Assembly (NCBI GenBank): GCA_039090855.1
Contig: CM077011.1
Span: 15,749,001-15,813,000 of the forward strand
Origin: Macrothele yani
Taxonomy: Eukaryota > Arthropoda > Arachnida > Araneae > Macrothelidae
Direction: 5' to 3'
Length of the DNA: 64,000 nt
Part shown: positions 54,277-63,983 of the stretch, one piece after another
Layout of the letters: each line of letters begins with the position of its first letter
Position numbering within the stretch: position 1 is the stretch's first letter
The notes under the pieces: model-generated
What the model was told of the DNA's origin: nothing
Database searches by the model: none
Seen by the model: only the letters and a program-made list of their open reading frames with translations
Position numbers and translations under genes: made by a program

Positions 54277-55583
54277 AATGATGTGTTTCCGAGGATCAAA
54301 GGGCCCAAATTGTGCCACGTAAAGCCACCCCCACACATCTATGGAAGCACAATGAGCTTGCAGTGCCTTTTTGGCAGCTTCGTTCCATGGCCTCCTGCGG
54401 TCTGCACCACACGCGAACCCAACCATCAGCTCGTAACAACTGGTAGCGTGACTCATCGGACCACGCCACATGTTGTCAGTCTTCCAGATTCCAATTACCG
54501 TGTTGACAAGCCCTGTGTCCGATGTCGTGTTGTTAACAAACGCAGTCTGGTGGGTCTTCTGCTCCCATACCCCATGGACGCCAAATTACGCAGCACTAAC
54601 CTGATGGACATGTCTCTGGCACCTCCTGCATTGAATGTGGATTTTATTTGAGCCCAAGGTTAGTAGAAGAGAAGGCTGCCTCGATCGCGGATATAATCTT
54701 GGAGCGGAGAGGGAGCGGCGCGTGTCGTCACTGACAGACCCATCGTGGGGTTTGACTCGAGGTCTCGCCCGCCTGCCGCCTGTCCGGAGTGTGGAATCAA
54801 CTGAGTTGTTTTCTTTTTCTTGTTTAAGCCTGTTTATTCTGAAAAAAGTTTAGGACCCTTACAAAAGACATAGCCACAGCCTGTTTAAAATTAAAGACAT
54901 GTGAAAGGTTAGAAAACAGAAAGAAAAACATGCATTACAAAAATCGAACATTTCCGACTGAAGCATAAAGTCGGTTATTTTGTAATTACGTTTACTGTAA
55001 TTGCAGTTCTGTTTCTTTGGCTTTTCATGATTTAGGAGCACGAGTTATAATCTAATTAATATAATTATAATTGATTTAATCACATCAATTCGCTAAACTA
55101 GAGGTTATTTCTAAATAGGTAGGTCTAAGTTTTATTTTCCTAATTTACTGTTTTCATAGGTTTTCTCTTCTTTGAGCGAATGTCATCTTCATATCAGGCA
55201 TTTCTTTTGGCAGTTAGGGTGGACTGCAGCTTCTCATTCAAATATTTAATCCTAATTATAATTCTCATCTTAACATATGCCCCTCTGTACATCTAAATAC
55301 CTCTGTGGGAAATCCAGGAAACAAGAGATTTGCTTTTTCGGTTAATGTTTTTACGATATAATGCTCTTTACTTATAGTGTAATTTATGTTTTGTTTTAAG
55401 AAATTCATATTCCAATTGTTTTAGCGATATTAGACCACTCAAGAGATGGTTGAATGAGTCCTTCAAATGACAGATGATGTAGCCATGATTCCTCAATATG
55501 TACAGTCAGTGTTATTTTTTGATAAGTAATCTCTCAGATGTGGGTATTTTTCTTTATATTTTTTGGCCACCCAATCAGCAAGA

Positions 55584-55655
55584 TACTCTCAGCCATCATC
55601 TTCAGTTGCTCTCAGCCATCATCTTCAGTTACTCTCAGCCATCATCTTCAGTTAC
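55584..55655. repeat. 23-bp tandem repeat, three copies
   Basis: CTCTCAGCCATCATCTTCAG plus three bases, repeated three times with one or two changes, inside the THAP-encoding element. Confidence 0.95.
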
Positions 55656-56038
55656 TGTGGTTAGGCATTGTTATGTATTTAACACATTATCGTTGTCGCT
55701 TGCATAGAATAAGCATCGTATAAATCTTTGGACATTTTTTCATTATTTTTTACTCCAACGTGGCGCAGCACTTTTGCAACTATTAATTCTTTCGTGTGTG
55801 ATTCATCAGTCTGGGTATTGGTGTTTTTCTGTATTATGCCCGGTTTTCATAATTTTTAGTACGTCCATCATGGTACCTTGTTTGGGATTAATCTTGGACG
55901 CCCATTTCTGCAAAGTTGATAATCCAGGCAAGAGATAATTCAGTTCACTTCGTAAATAAATATATATGACCTCTTACTCAGGTATCGCAGAGTCAAAACG
56001 ATCGATATATCCTCATTGGACCAAATAATCTTTTTTTT

Positions 56039-56720
56039 TTATTCAAAAGCATATTTAAACATCTTGAGTAGTACTGAACAAACATGAAGTTCAACAGTTT
56101 TTTTTTTACAAATATTTTTTCGTTTCATTGCAACAATTTCATATTTCAATCTGCGTATTTTTAGAGCTGAATCCCTTATTTCTTTTTGTTGATTGCACGC
56201 CTTTTCGCGTAACGCAATATTTTTAGTCAGCGATTGCCTATATTTATACACATTAATGCGCCACATTCTATATCTATGATTTCTGTTACTCCATCGGATT
56301 CCACTGCGTTTTGCTTCTCAGAACTGTTATCTGAATGGTTTACTTGTAACAAATCAGAAATCATATTTTTAGTTTCTCTTTGAGTAAATCTTTCAATGCG
56401 ATTTGTATTGCAATAATCCACGTGTTTAATAACTACAGAACTTTTCAGCAAATTTTTGAAGAGAAGGCAAAGCTTTTAATTTTCTTTTGGGTGGCAAATT
56501 TAAAAGTTTGTATTTCAAATCCCGCTCATAATCTTCGGGTTCAAAATGTTCTGAACACACAATGCAGGGTTCCATTTCCCATTTCTGCGACAAAGATGAA
56601 TCCACTTTTTCCTGAGCTCTGGATCTTTTGGGAAAAAATGATACATTACGTTCTTTTTTATCAGGATCTCAAGTCTCAAATGCAGACATACTCTTTTGTA
56701 TCAATATAACAATGTGTATT
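56039..56720 (-). pseudogene. THAP domain plus coiled-coil fragment
   Basis: Minus strand: MYHFFPKDPELRKKWIHLCR and RNGKWNP, then in the next frame IVCSEHFEPEDYERDLKYKL and LNLPPKRKLKALPSL. This is the THAP zinc-finger pattern: PKDPELRKKW, C..HF, and the closing LPP-type motif. The first cysteine pair was not found and may lie in an upstream exon. After further shifts, NQQKEIRDSALKIRRLKYEI suggests a coiled coil, which follows THAP in P-type transposases. Frameshifted, so not functional as it stands. Confidence 0.7.
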
Positions 56721-56819
56721 GTATTACTATACGGATGTACTCCGGCGGTAGGATTACTTTCTCAAAAGGAGGCACTCGCTAATGGATGGCCTGGGGAGAA
56801 ACGAGAACGCGTAAGGTGG

Positions 56820-57480
56820 AATTAAAGGTCCAGTAGCCAGACACTCAGCCAACGCCTATGAGTGAGGCAGGTGAAGGCCACCAGAGGTGACCAGAGGAGC
56901 GAGCAACATGAACCGGTCAGCGTGAGGTCAAGGTTGGCGCCGACGTCCTTGGGAGGACAGGTGCAGAGCGAAGGCAGGAGGCAGAGCGAAGGGGGGAGGC
57001 GAGCAGGTCACTCGGAGAGGAGCTGTTCGTCAGTCTGAGTTCGGAAATCGGAGGGAACAGTCTCCGATAGAAGGAGACGCGACGCGTTTGCCTTTATTGT
57101 GCGGTGGACCCCGGGAGGTTCCAGGATTGAGAACCCTCGAAGTTCACGGGAAGTTAGGGAGCATCTATCCTAGAAGAGATAGGTCGCCGCTGCAACGGAA
57201 TCAAGCCCGTGTCAGGGATTCCGGTTGGGGTAGTGGATATTACACTACGGAAATCCGGACTTAGTGCAGTCTACTGAAACATCGGTTAGGAAACGATAGC
57301 TAGAAGGCTATTCCTTAAGCGTCGACGAGATATATGTCTACCTAAGGTCAAGGAGACTCTAAGTTAGGACTTCGACGCGGAGCGAGATTTCTTCAGAATT
57401 CGACTATCTTAGCTTGCGCGTTCCACGATCCTTGCCAGGTCCAGTCCTAGTGAGGAGCGAGCAATCCGCCGCCAGCAAAA
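56820..57480. other. GC-rich block of unknown origin
   Basis: Unlike its surroundings, this block is G-rich (AGGCAGGAGGCAGAGCGAAG, CCCCGGGAGGTTCCAGG) and has no long frame. It ends before GTTGAAATAAATGTGTATATG, which looks like a polyA-signal region. A solo LTR or a 5' regulatory part of the host element are both possible; no LTR ends or target duplication were found. Confidence 0.35.
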
Positions 57481-57651
57481 TTCTAATTGATGTTGAAATA
57501 AATGTGTATATGTATTTTAACCAAGAGTCATCTTCAAATTACTATATCTGAAGGTGAATATATTTCTGTATGATCAGCTGTTGTCACTCCGTCTTCCCGG
57601 TTCACAGATTTGCATATTAAAGTGGGGAAGGCTTCGTTTGTTCGCCCGAAC

Positions 57652-57680
57652 AGAGTGAGAGAGAGAGAGAGAGAGAGAGG
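57652..57680. repeat. (GA)n microsatellite
   Basis: Pure GA run within the THAP-encoding element. Confidence 0.95.
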
Positions 57681-58327
57681 TGTTTCTGGGAAGCATAAAC
57701 ACGTCTCTGTTGTTGTGAGAGCCAATATAGCGCGTGACGCCTCAGATCCTTAAGTAGGAGGCGGCGCTAAGTCACGTGACGGCATGTTCGCTCTTACACC
57801 TGGCATCACTGATAGTCAGTCACATAAAACAGTAGCTATGAATGTTACTAGGTAACAGTTAATAGATCACTCTGAAAAATGTTGCTACACGAAAAACTCC
57901 TGAGCTCAAAGTGAGATTACATAGGATTTAGCTCTTTCGGGAAGGGATGGGTGGGCGTTAACCTTGACCGCGGGTCTGTCACTGACGTCACTCCCCCACC
58001 CAAGACGTGACTGCAGGGAAGTATAAGGATCGAGGCAACCTTCTCTTCTACTAACCTTGATTTGAGCCAGTGTCGCTTGTCTGTTAGCATGGACAATCCT
58101 GGCCGCACGGCGCTGGTCACGATCTTTCAGCGCTGTCTACGGTGGGTGGTAATGTCCTCCATGAGGTATTCTCGGTACACACGTGACACTGTGGATCGAG
58201 GAATGTTGAATGTTCGCTGAACTTCGGAAATTGAATGTCCCATCCGTCTGGCTCCCACTACCATACCTCGTTCAAACACCGATAATTCACGTCAGCTTGC
58301 CATAATCCTACTGGCGGTTTGAACAAC

Positions 58328-58424
58328 CGCCACGATTTTTATCAGTTGCGAGGTGTAATCTCGTGAGCCAGACTGAACGTCTGGCTCACGAGATTACACC
58401 TCGCAACTGATAAAAATCGTGGCG
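58328..58424. repeat. Perfect 46-bp-arm palindrome inside T11
   Basis: 58328-58373 (CGCCACGATTTTTATCAGTT...) and 58379-58424 are exact reverse complements around TGAAC. It lies in the leader between the terminal repeat and the start codon of T11. Zero mismatches imply a very recent event or conversion between the arms. Confidence 0.95.
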
Positions 58425-58504
58425 TGCGTAGAAGCTTTTATACGACGGAAGCGCCAGTTAAAAATTTGCATACTACTATCCCATGACTTTCGGCACTTCA
58501 GTTA

Positions 58505-59144
58505 ACTATTAACTACAGAAAAATGCGCATCATGCTTTGCTTAAGACTCTTGCAATAAATATAAGCTGTTGAACAGTGGTCCCTGTTTTATTTTTATTAA
58601 AAGTGCAACGGTACAACGTCTACGTATAACCCGTCAGTAGCATTATCATGCGCACTAGCCCATATCCACTTTCAAATGCAATATTAGTTTGAAGTTCTCC
58701 TTATCTTTCTTTCCTGGAAGTCGTTGATTATATGTAAAACGTAAACGATTCAGCTTCCAAAAGAGAAAGGGAATTCAAGTATAGCATGCAATGGTAAATT
58801 GCCTATTGTTTTCTTTGAATGAACTTTCTCTCTTGTGTCTTTATTTCACATATTCGTTGGTAAGAGCGTCGTACTTCAAATTCTTGATTAATTTCCTTCT
58901 TAACTGTCCCCCTCCCTCCGCCCGCCCCGTGATATTTCTTTACTTTTCTCTGACACATACACCGTTATATGTTAGGGTCTGTAGCTAAAAATCGTCCTTT
59001 CTTTTAAAGTTTCCTCTAATTATCGGATTTTTTCTGTTCTTAACAAAGCAAATGCCCTACACGTTTCATTATTTCTTTGTTTAGGGTACGCAGCCTATGG
59101 CATATAAATAACAGGAATATTGTGTCGGGCATCAGAGCTTACAA
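58505..59144. other. No gene seen
   Basis: Unique AT-rich sequence. The 65-codon frame at 58791 shows no family features. Confidence 0.4.
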
Positions 59145-59154
59145 TTTCTTTTAG

Positions 59155-59380
59155 GCCGCCCCGGTGGCGCAGTGGTCTAAGGCGCTGGCCTCTGATCATT
59201 CGTCCGTAAGGGGTCCGGGTTCGAATCCCGGTCAGGCATGGATGTTGTGTTTGTCTTACGGCACTGGCTCTCTCCCTTCCCTGGAACCAGTGACCCTAAA
59301 TCAGGGACGGGCGACTGCTTATAGCCCATTGAGTTGCTCACGGTGGTCGTTAAACCTCCAATCAAAAAAGAAAAAAAAAA
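59155..59380 (+). mobile_element. SINE-A with target duplication
   Basis: Full-length copy with GCCGCCCCGGTGGCGCAGTG, B-box GGTTCGAATCC, complete body and A-run. TTCTTTTAG is duplicated at 59146-59154 and 59381-59389. Confidence 0.94.
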
Positions 59381-59489
59381 TTCTTTTAGTGCAATCGAAC
59401 TCCGTAGTTATTTGATTTTCATGAATTAAATTTGATTTTGTGTTAAATAAGTATACACAGAAATTTTAGATTGCTATTTTCGAAAATTT

Positions 59490-59665
59490 GGCCGAGTAGT
59501 CAGAGGTGTGGGCATCTGAACAGTCCTACGAGCTGGGCATGAGTGGTATGTTTGTCATACAGCGATAATCTTTCCCTTTTCCGGAACAAGTGGCATTTAT
59601 TTAGGACGAACGACCGCTTGTAGACCTAGATTTACTCGTGGCGGTCGATAAACCGCGAAACAATC
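59490..59665 (+). mobile_element. Divergent SINE-A relative
   Basis: TTTGGCCGAGTAGTCAGAGG head, TGAGTGGTATGTTTGTCATAC, TTTCCGGAACAAGTGGC, TTTAGGACGAACGACCGC, GGCGGTCGATAAACC and an A-rich end. Shares its layout with the copy at 44455; together they may form an older subfamily. Confidence 0.6.
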
Positions 59666-60916
59666 AAACAAACATATCGAAAAGTTAGTTATGTGTTTCC
59701 GGAACAAATGACGTGTGAATGTTAACGAAATGAGTTTCCTGCGTTGCACACTGAGGATGCATTTCGTTGGGCGTTCCAGTTTCTGTAGTTTCCGCTGGAC
59801 GAAGCTTTTCTAAATACAAACAGATTAAAACTTTATGCAAGGTCTGTCCTTTGCTTAGAAAGTTTAAACGAGTGTCGCTAATCGCAAGAGAAATCGCTCA
59901 TGCTAGGGAAATGAAAGAGAAATTATACGCACTTTAGAAGCACAAGGTCAAGAAGAATATAATGTTACGACTTGAGTCATTGATCAAATTACAGAAGCGT
60001 GTTTAGAGCATGAACACGATTGTTTATTCATTTTCTGTTAACAGGAAACGCAAACAGTGTGTAGTGTAAGTTTGTTTGTGTGATCGTGTCTCAGTGTATA
60101 TGATTTCCAAAGTACTTTGCTCATTTATTTAATGCGGCCCCAGAATGTGATACTTTAGTGAGTAATTTATAAAACCGTCTGCGAAAATGATGTGATGCTT
60201 ACGACCGGTAAGGTGTACAGCAATTTCTCGTAGGGTATACACCCATTGGGAAGATTTAGATGCAACGACGTATTTTGCATGGCACTTTTGTGCCGCGTAT
60301 CAAAAACTAGAGATGTGTTCGGGCTCAATTTTAGGAGCCCGGGTCCGCCCGAGTCCAAAGGCCTAGAGCCCGGCCCGCTTTCTGTGATTACATGTGTTTG
60401 CTGAGCCCGGGTCCGGATTCTTGGAAAATTTTGCTTATCAAGGCTTGCATTTTATGCATTATACACTGGCCAAAGATATGGCCCAAGCAAGGATTAGTTT
60501 AAAAAGTTTAGTTCAGTTAATCCACTTCACAATATTAATATGTTTTTAGAAATACTACGCATAAAGCCAAATGTTCTAAAATATGGATTTGAAAATAAAT
60601 AAATAATCAACGTGCCCTTCGACCGTATCAGGGAAATCAGTAATTTTGGTAAAAGCTGAAGAAAAGAAAATCATTTAGAAACAAAAAATTCCATTCGTTA
60701 TTTTTTTTTATTTCTAAATTTACTTTTAGTTTGAATAAATTGCATTATAAAATGCACAACGCCGTACAGACAGTTGCATGTGTTTGAAATTTTGACTCTA
60801 GAAAACTAAGCTTTGCAATATAATTTACATATATGCTAATTGGTAAAGGTAGTTTAGAGTGATGTAGTAGAATATAAAAAAGCATGTAGGGAAGTTTCCA
60901 AAATAAAACAAAACAA
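59666..60916. other. No gene seen; odd GC-rich words at 60315-60420
   Basis: Mostly AT-rich unique sequence. At 60315-60420 GGAGCCCGGGTCCGCCCGAG and GAGCCCGGGTCCGG recur, resembling the GGGC-rich ends of some DNA transposons (GATGTGTTCGGGCTC), but no matching second end was found. Confidence 0.35.
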
Positions 60917-61139
60917 AACAAGAAAGGTAACACCGAATTTTCGGGTGTAATAAGCACATCTTTTGAGTCCGTTCTGACGCAAATTAAATTTATCAAAGCT
61001 ATTCAAAGTCAATGGAACCGGTATGGAAAACAATAGTATCTGACGGAAGAAAGAAGTTTTTCAATCGGGTTTTTAATCCCTCAGATATTGCTGTAAACGG
61101 AATCGTGAGCTTACGCCTTTTGGTTGCAGACTTGTGCTT

Positions 61140-62480
61140 TAAGAAAACATGAATTTATATGAGAAACATTTCGAACCGGAAACGCTCTCCAACACAGAAA
61201 TATGTTTTTCAAATCGGACTCTTACAACAGAGATGTGACTTTACATCCCCTGGTGGGAAAACCATGCATTATTTTAGGAAGAAAGTACTCTCAAAAGGTT
61301 TCTCCATATGGGCACTATCGGTCCAAGAAAAAAAATTTAGTCGAGTTTTCAGGAGCCCAGATTTTGCTACAAATACATCAGAAGTAGAAATTGACACTTA
61401 TACCCTCTGGTGGCCAAACCATTCTTTGCCAAACATTAGAAATTATGTGAAAAATATTTTGCATCAGGTCTTGCATGCGATACAGAAAAAATTTTTAATC
61501 AGAGTTTTAGAAGCAGAAATAACGCAGAAAACGCAACTTACCTTTGTGCCCCCTAGCGGAAAGTCCATGATTTACTTGAAATTTTTGAATTTATAGGAGA
61601 AACATTTCGCATCGGAAACACTATCCAACAAAGAAGGATTTTTTCAAATCGGACTCCTAGAAGTAGAGATATTGACAAAAATAAGATATGCGTATACGCC
61701 CCTGGCGTAGAAACCATGCATTATTTCAAGAAGAAAATGTTCCTAAAAGGTTTGTCGACATGAGTAGTATCGGTCAACAAACCACTTGTTTTTTCAATCG
61801 AGATTTTACAAACTCATATTTTGCGGCAAATACATCAGAAGCGGAAATTAAGATTTACGCCCCCTGGTGGCCAAACTATTTTTTTACAAAAATTAGAAAT
61901 TATGTTCAAACGATTTCACACCAGGATCTGTAACCGGTGCAGAAAGAATTTTTCAAAGCGGAAATTTAGAAGCAGAGATATAGGAGGAAACCCTATTTAC
62001 CTCTACGCCCCCTAGCGGAAAGTCTATGAATTACTTGAAAATTTTGAATTTATATGAAAAACATATCACACTGGAAACACTATCCAACGAAGAAGGAATT
62101 TTTGAAATCGGACACCTAGACGTAGAGATATTGACAAAAATAAGATATACATCTACGCCCCCTGGCGGAGAAACTATGGAATATTTTAAGAAAAAAATAT
62201 TCCGAAAAGGTTTATCGATGTGAGTGGTATCGGTCCACGAAATAATTTTTCCAGTCGATATTTTAGAAGCCCAGATTTTCTGGCAAATACATCAGAATAA
62301 AAAATTAACACTTACGCACCCCTGGTGGCTAAAGTATTATTTACCAAAAATTTGAAATGATATGCAAAAGATTTTCCATCAGGAGATGTATCCTCTAAGG
62401 AAAACATTTTTCAAATCGGAGTTTTAGAAGAAGAGTTCTCGGGAAAAATGTAATTTACTTTTACGCCCCCTAGCGGAAAA
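61140..62480. repeat. 450-bp higher-order repeat inside HINE-F
   Basis: The ~150-bp monomers group in threes: GAATTTATATGAGAAACATT recurs at about 61150, 61592 and 62046. Within each trio the monomers carry distinct signatures (CCCTGGTGG..AAACC, CCCCTAGCGG, CCCTGGCG). Confidence 0.82.
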
Positions 62481-62742
62481 TCTATGCGTAATTTGAAAAA
62501 GTAACTATATCCAAAATACTCTTCGACATAAATGGAATCGAAATATAAAAGAATTTTTTCAATCTGATGTGTTTAGAAGCAAATATGTGGAACAAAACGT
62601 GTTTTTTGAAATCGACATAATCTGCATTTACGCCCCTAGCGGCGAAATTGTTCATCGTAGAAAAAAAGACGAAATAAAGGATCATCATTCACATATTTCA
62701 AGCTTCCCAATGCAAAAAGAATTTTTTAAATCGGAATAATAG

Positions 62743-62969
62743 TTTTTTTTTTTTTTTTTTGATTGGAGGTTTAACGACCACCGTGAGCAACTCAATGGGC
62801 TATAAGCAGTCGCCCGTCCCTAATTTAGGGTCACTGGTTCCAGGGAAGGGAGAGAGCCAGTGCCGTAAGACAAACACAACATCCATGCCTCACCGGGATT
62901 CGAACCCGGACCCCTTCGGACGAATGATCAGAGGCCAACGCCTTAGACCACTGCGCCACCGGGGCGGCT
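62743..62969 (-). mobile_element. SINE-A with target duplication, inside HINE-F
   Basis: Full-length minus-strand copy with T-run, standard body and head GCCGCCCCGGTGGCGCAGTG. GGAATAATAG is duplicated at 62733-62742 and 62970-62979. It postdates the HINE. Confidence 0.95.
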
Positions 62970-63176
62970 GGAATAATAGTTTAAGAGATATCGTTGGTAC
63001 AGACGGACGGACGGACAGACAGGCAAACCGGTAACATAAGCACGATCTTTTTTTACAAAAGACGTGCTAAAAAGAACGTAAAAGCATTCCAGACCAGATT
63101 GTTCTGCATTTTGTAACGTTAACAAAGCTTTGCGCTTAATAGTATAATAATCACAGTATTATCATATGTGTGTGCA

Positions 63177-63384
63177 GTTTCCAGATCAAGTTCATCATGA
63201 AAAGAGGGAGGAGAGAACTGCATCTAATGCCTTAGCGCTTCAACTTGATCTTCTTTTCTCTAAAACTCGAACTGCTGCACTAAAAACCAACGTCACCCCA
63301 AAAAACGCGGGAGTGAGGAAATTTGAAAAAGTAAATAACAATACTTCTAACTGCACAATTTTGGAAATTAATACATCATTTTAA
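63177..63384 (+). CDS. Likely terminal exon of an unknown host gene
   Basis: Acceptor CATATGTGTGTGCAG ends at 63176. The open frame reads FPDQVHHEKREERTASNALA, then LQLDLLFSKTRTAALKTNVT, and closes ILEINTSF with TAA at 63382-63384. The composition is that of a real hydrophilic protein tail rather than a chance frame. No domain recognised. It may belong to the same + strand gene as the exons near 45.3 kb; phase 0 at the acceptor would allow that. Confidence 0.55.
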
Positions 63385-63404
63385 AGATAAGATTCTTGAT
63401 TTTT

Positions 63405-63410
63405 AATAAA
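63405..63410 (+). promoter_or_regulatory. AATAAA polyadenylation signal
   Basis: Twenty bases after the stop codon of the preceding exon, within TTTTTAATAAAATAC. The position suits a short 3' UTR and supports the exon call. Confidence 0.55.
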
Positions 63411-63466
63411 ATACAAAAATGGGAGTGTGATTTTTTCCCAGTTTTTCGATACCAGACCTCCTTCAA

Positions 63467-63600
63467 CTAGTCTTTGCTTGGGCCACATAGCTTTAGACAA
63501 TGCATAATGCAAGTCTTGCTAAGCAAAATTTGTCTTGCAATGGCAGCTAGCTTAGGAAATTGAAAATCCTTCCACCATGGTAACAAATCCACAAAAAGTG
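63467..63600 (-). pseudogene. hAT transposase dimerisation-domain fragment
   Basis: Minus strand: VDLLPWWKDFQFPKLAAIAR then QILLSKTC. It matches the hAT C-terminal pattern of LLEWWK, FPxLAxLAR and a following LxIPAT-type segment. It is only 45 residues and the rest is not hAT-like. The upstream part of the same frame runs into a foldback. Confidence 0.55.
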
Positions 63601-63850
63601 ACAACTCGAGTGAGACGCTATCATTGCAAGTATCGCTGTCGATAATGATCTCCAAGGTTTTCCGAATGGCTGTACATCTAGGGGTAGAGTACGTAGTAAA
63701 TTTCTTTATAGCATCCTGCATAGGAGTAGCTGACGTGAATTTGAAATTAGCTACGTGCTCTACCCCTAGATGTACAGCCATTCGGAAAACCTTGGAGATA
63801 ATTTCCAACAGCGATACTTGCAATGATAGCGCCTCACTCGAGTTGCCACG
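63601..63850. repeat. Foldback with about 95-bp arms next to the hAT fragment
   Basis: Arms at about 63603-63697 and 63755-63848: CAACTCGAGTGAGACGCTAT, TTTTCCGAATGGCTGTACAT and TAGGGGTAGAG pair with their complements. The spacer is about 57 bp. A few mismatches. Confidence 0.85.
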
Positions 63851-63952
63851 AACTTGGAACCAGTTCTTCAAATAACGCCTTCTTCCTACCAGGATACCGC
63901 CTGCACAACCGAAGTAATACCTCGTATCTTTAAATGAACATAACGTCGTATT

Positions 63953-63955
<3 letters not shown>

Positions 63956-63983
<28 letters not shown>
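63956..63983. repeat. (AT)n microsatellite
   Basis: Pure alternating AT run near the window end. Confidence 0.97.

Larger units (their letters stand above)
54655..58059 (-). mobile_element. 3.4-kb THAP-encoding DNA transposon (P-superfamily-like)
   Basis: Inverted ends CAAGGTTAGTAGAAGAGAAG (left) and its complement (right, CTTCTCTTCTACTAACCTTG), with further matches for 100 bp such as GTCACTGACAGACCC. The 9-bp target ATTTGAGCC is duplicated at 54646-54654 and 58060-58068. Inside, the minus strand encodes a THAP-type domain and a coiled-coil-like stretch. P elements have THAP plus coiled coil and usually 8-bp duplications, so the assignment is likely but not proven. No catalytic domain recognised. 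Confidence 0.65.
52945..58303 (-). pseudogene. Tc1-like transposase (T11) in three pieces
   Basis: N-terminal piece (58303-58069): MAS, stop (TGA for an expected arginine codon), then RELSVFERGMVVGARRMGHS and IPRSTVSRVYREYLMEDI. Middle piece (54645-54287): includes RYQLLRADGWVRVWCRPQE-like frames and DVWGWLYVAQFGPFDP. C-terminal piece (53342-52945): FQVDNAPCHRAQVVQNWFED (second D), SPDMNPTEHLWDVVERYI (E, after a shift) and MPRRVAALHRASGGPTRC. Only the order across the insertions shows that it is one gene. Same family as T10 by the N-terminus. Confidence 0.82.
52913..58502 (-). mobile_element. Tc1-like element T11, split by nested insertions
   Basis: Left end CACTGAAGTACCAAAAGTCA (after TA 52911-52912) and right end TGACTTTCGGCACTTCAGT (before TA 58503-58504) are inverted repeats. 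The transposase runs from 58303 to 52945 on the minus strand and is interrupted at 53353-54276 (SINE-A with a HINE-A in its T-run) and 54655-58059 (THAP-encoding element). Without insertions it is about 1.25 kb, normal for Tc1. Confidence 0.88.
60917..63068 (-). mobile_element. HINE-F: Helentron-associated element with about ten 150-bp monomers
   Basis: On the minus strand the 5' hairpin is at 63068-63039 (AGCACGTCTTTTGTAAAAAA...), then TGCCTGTCTGTCCGTCCGTC, then about ten monomers marked by CCGCTAGGGGGCG or CCACCAGGGGGCG at 62632, 62463, 62313, 62155, 62005, 61857, 61697, 61546, 61404 and 61246. The distal end has CAAAAGATGTGCT, matching the hairpin arm inverted, hairpin ACACCCGAAAATTCGGTGT and the terminus TTACCTTTCTTGTT. 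A SINE-A is inserted at 62743. Confidence 0.8.

Noticed and set aside
59177..59365. Minus-strand frames beginning MIGGLTTTVSNSMGYKQSP, also at 3222, 35446, 40182 and 62759
   Set aside because: They are antisense readings of SINE-A; recurrence reflects the SINE, not a gene family.
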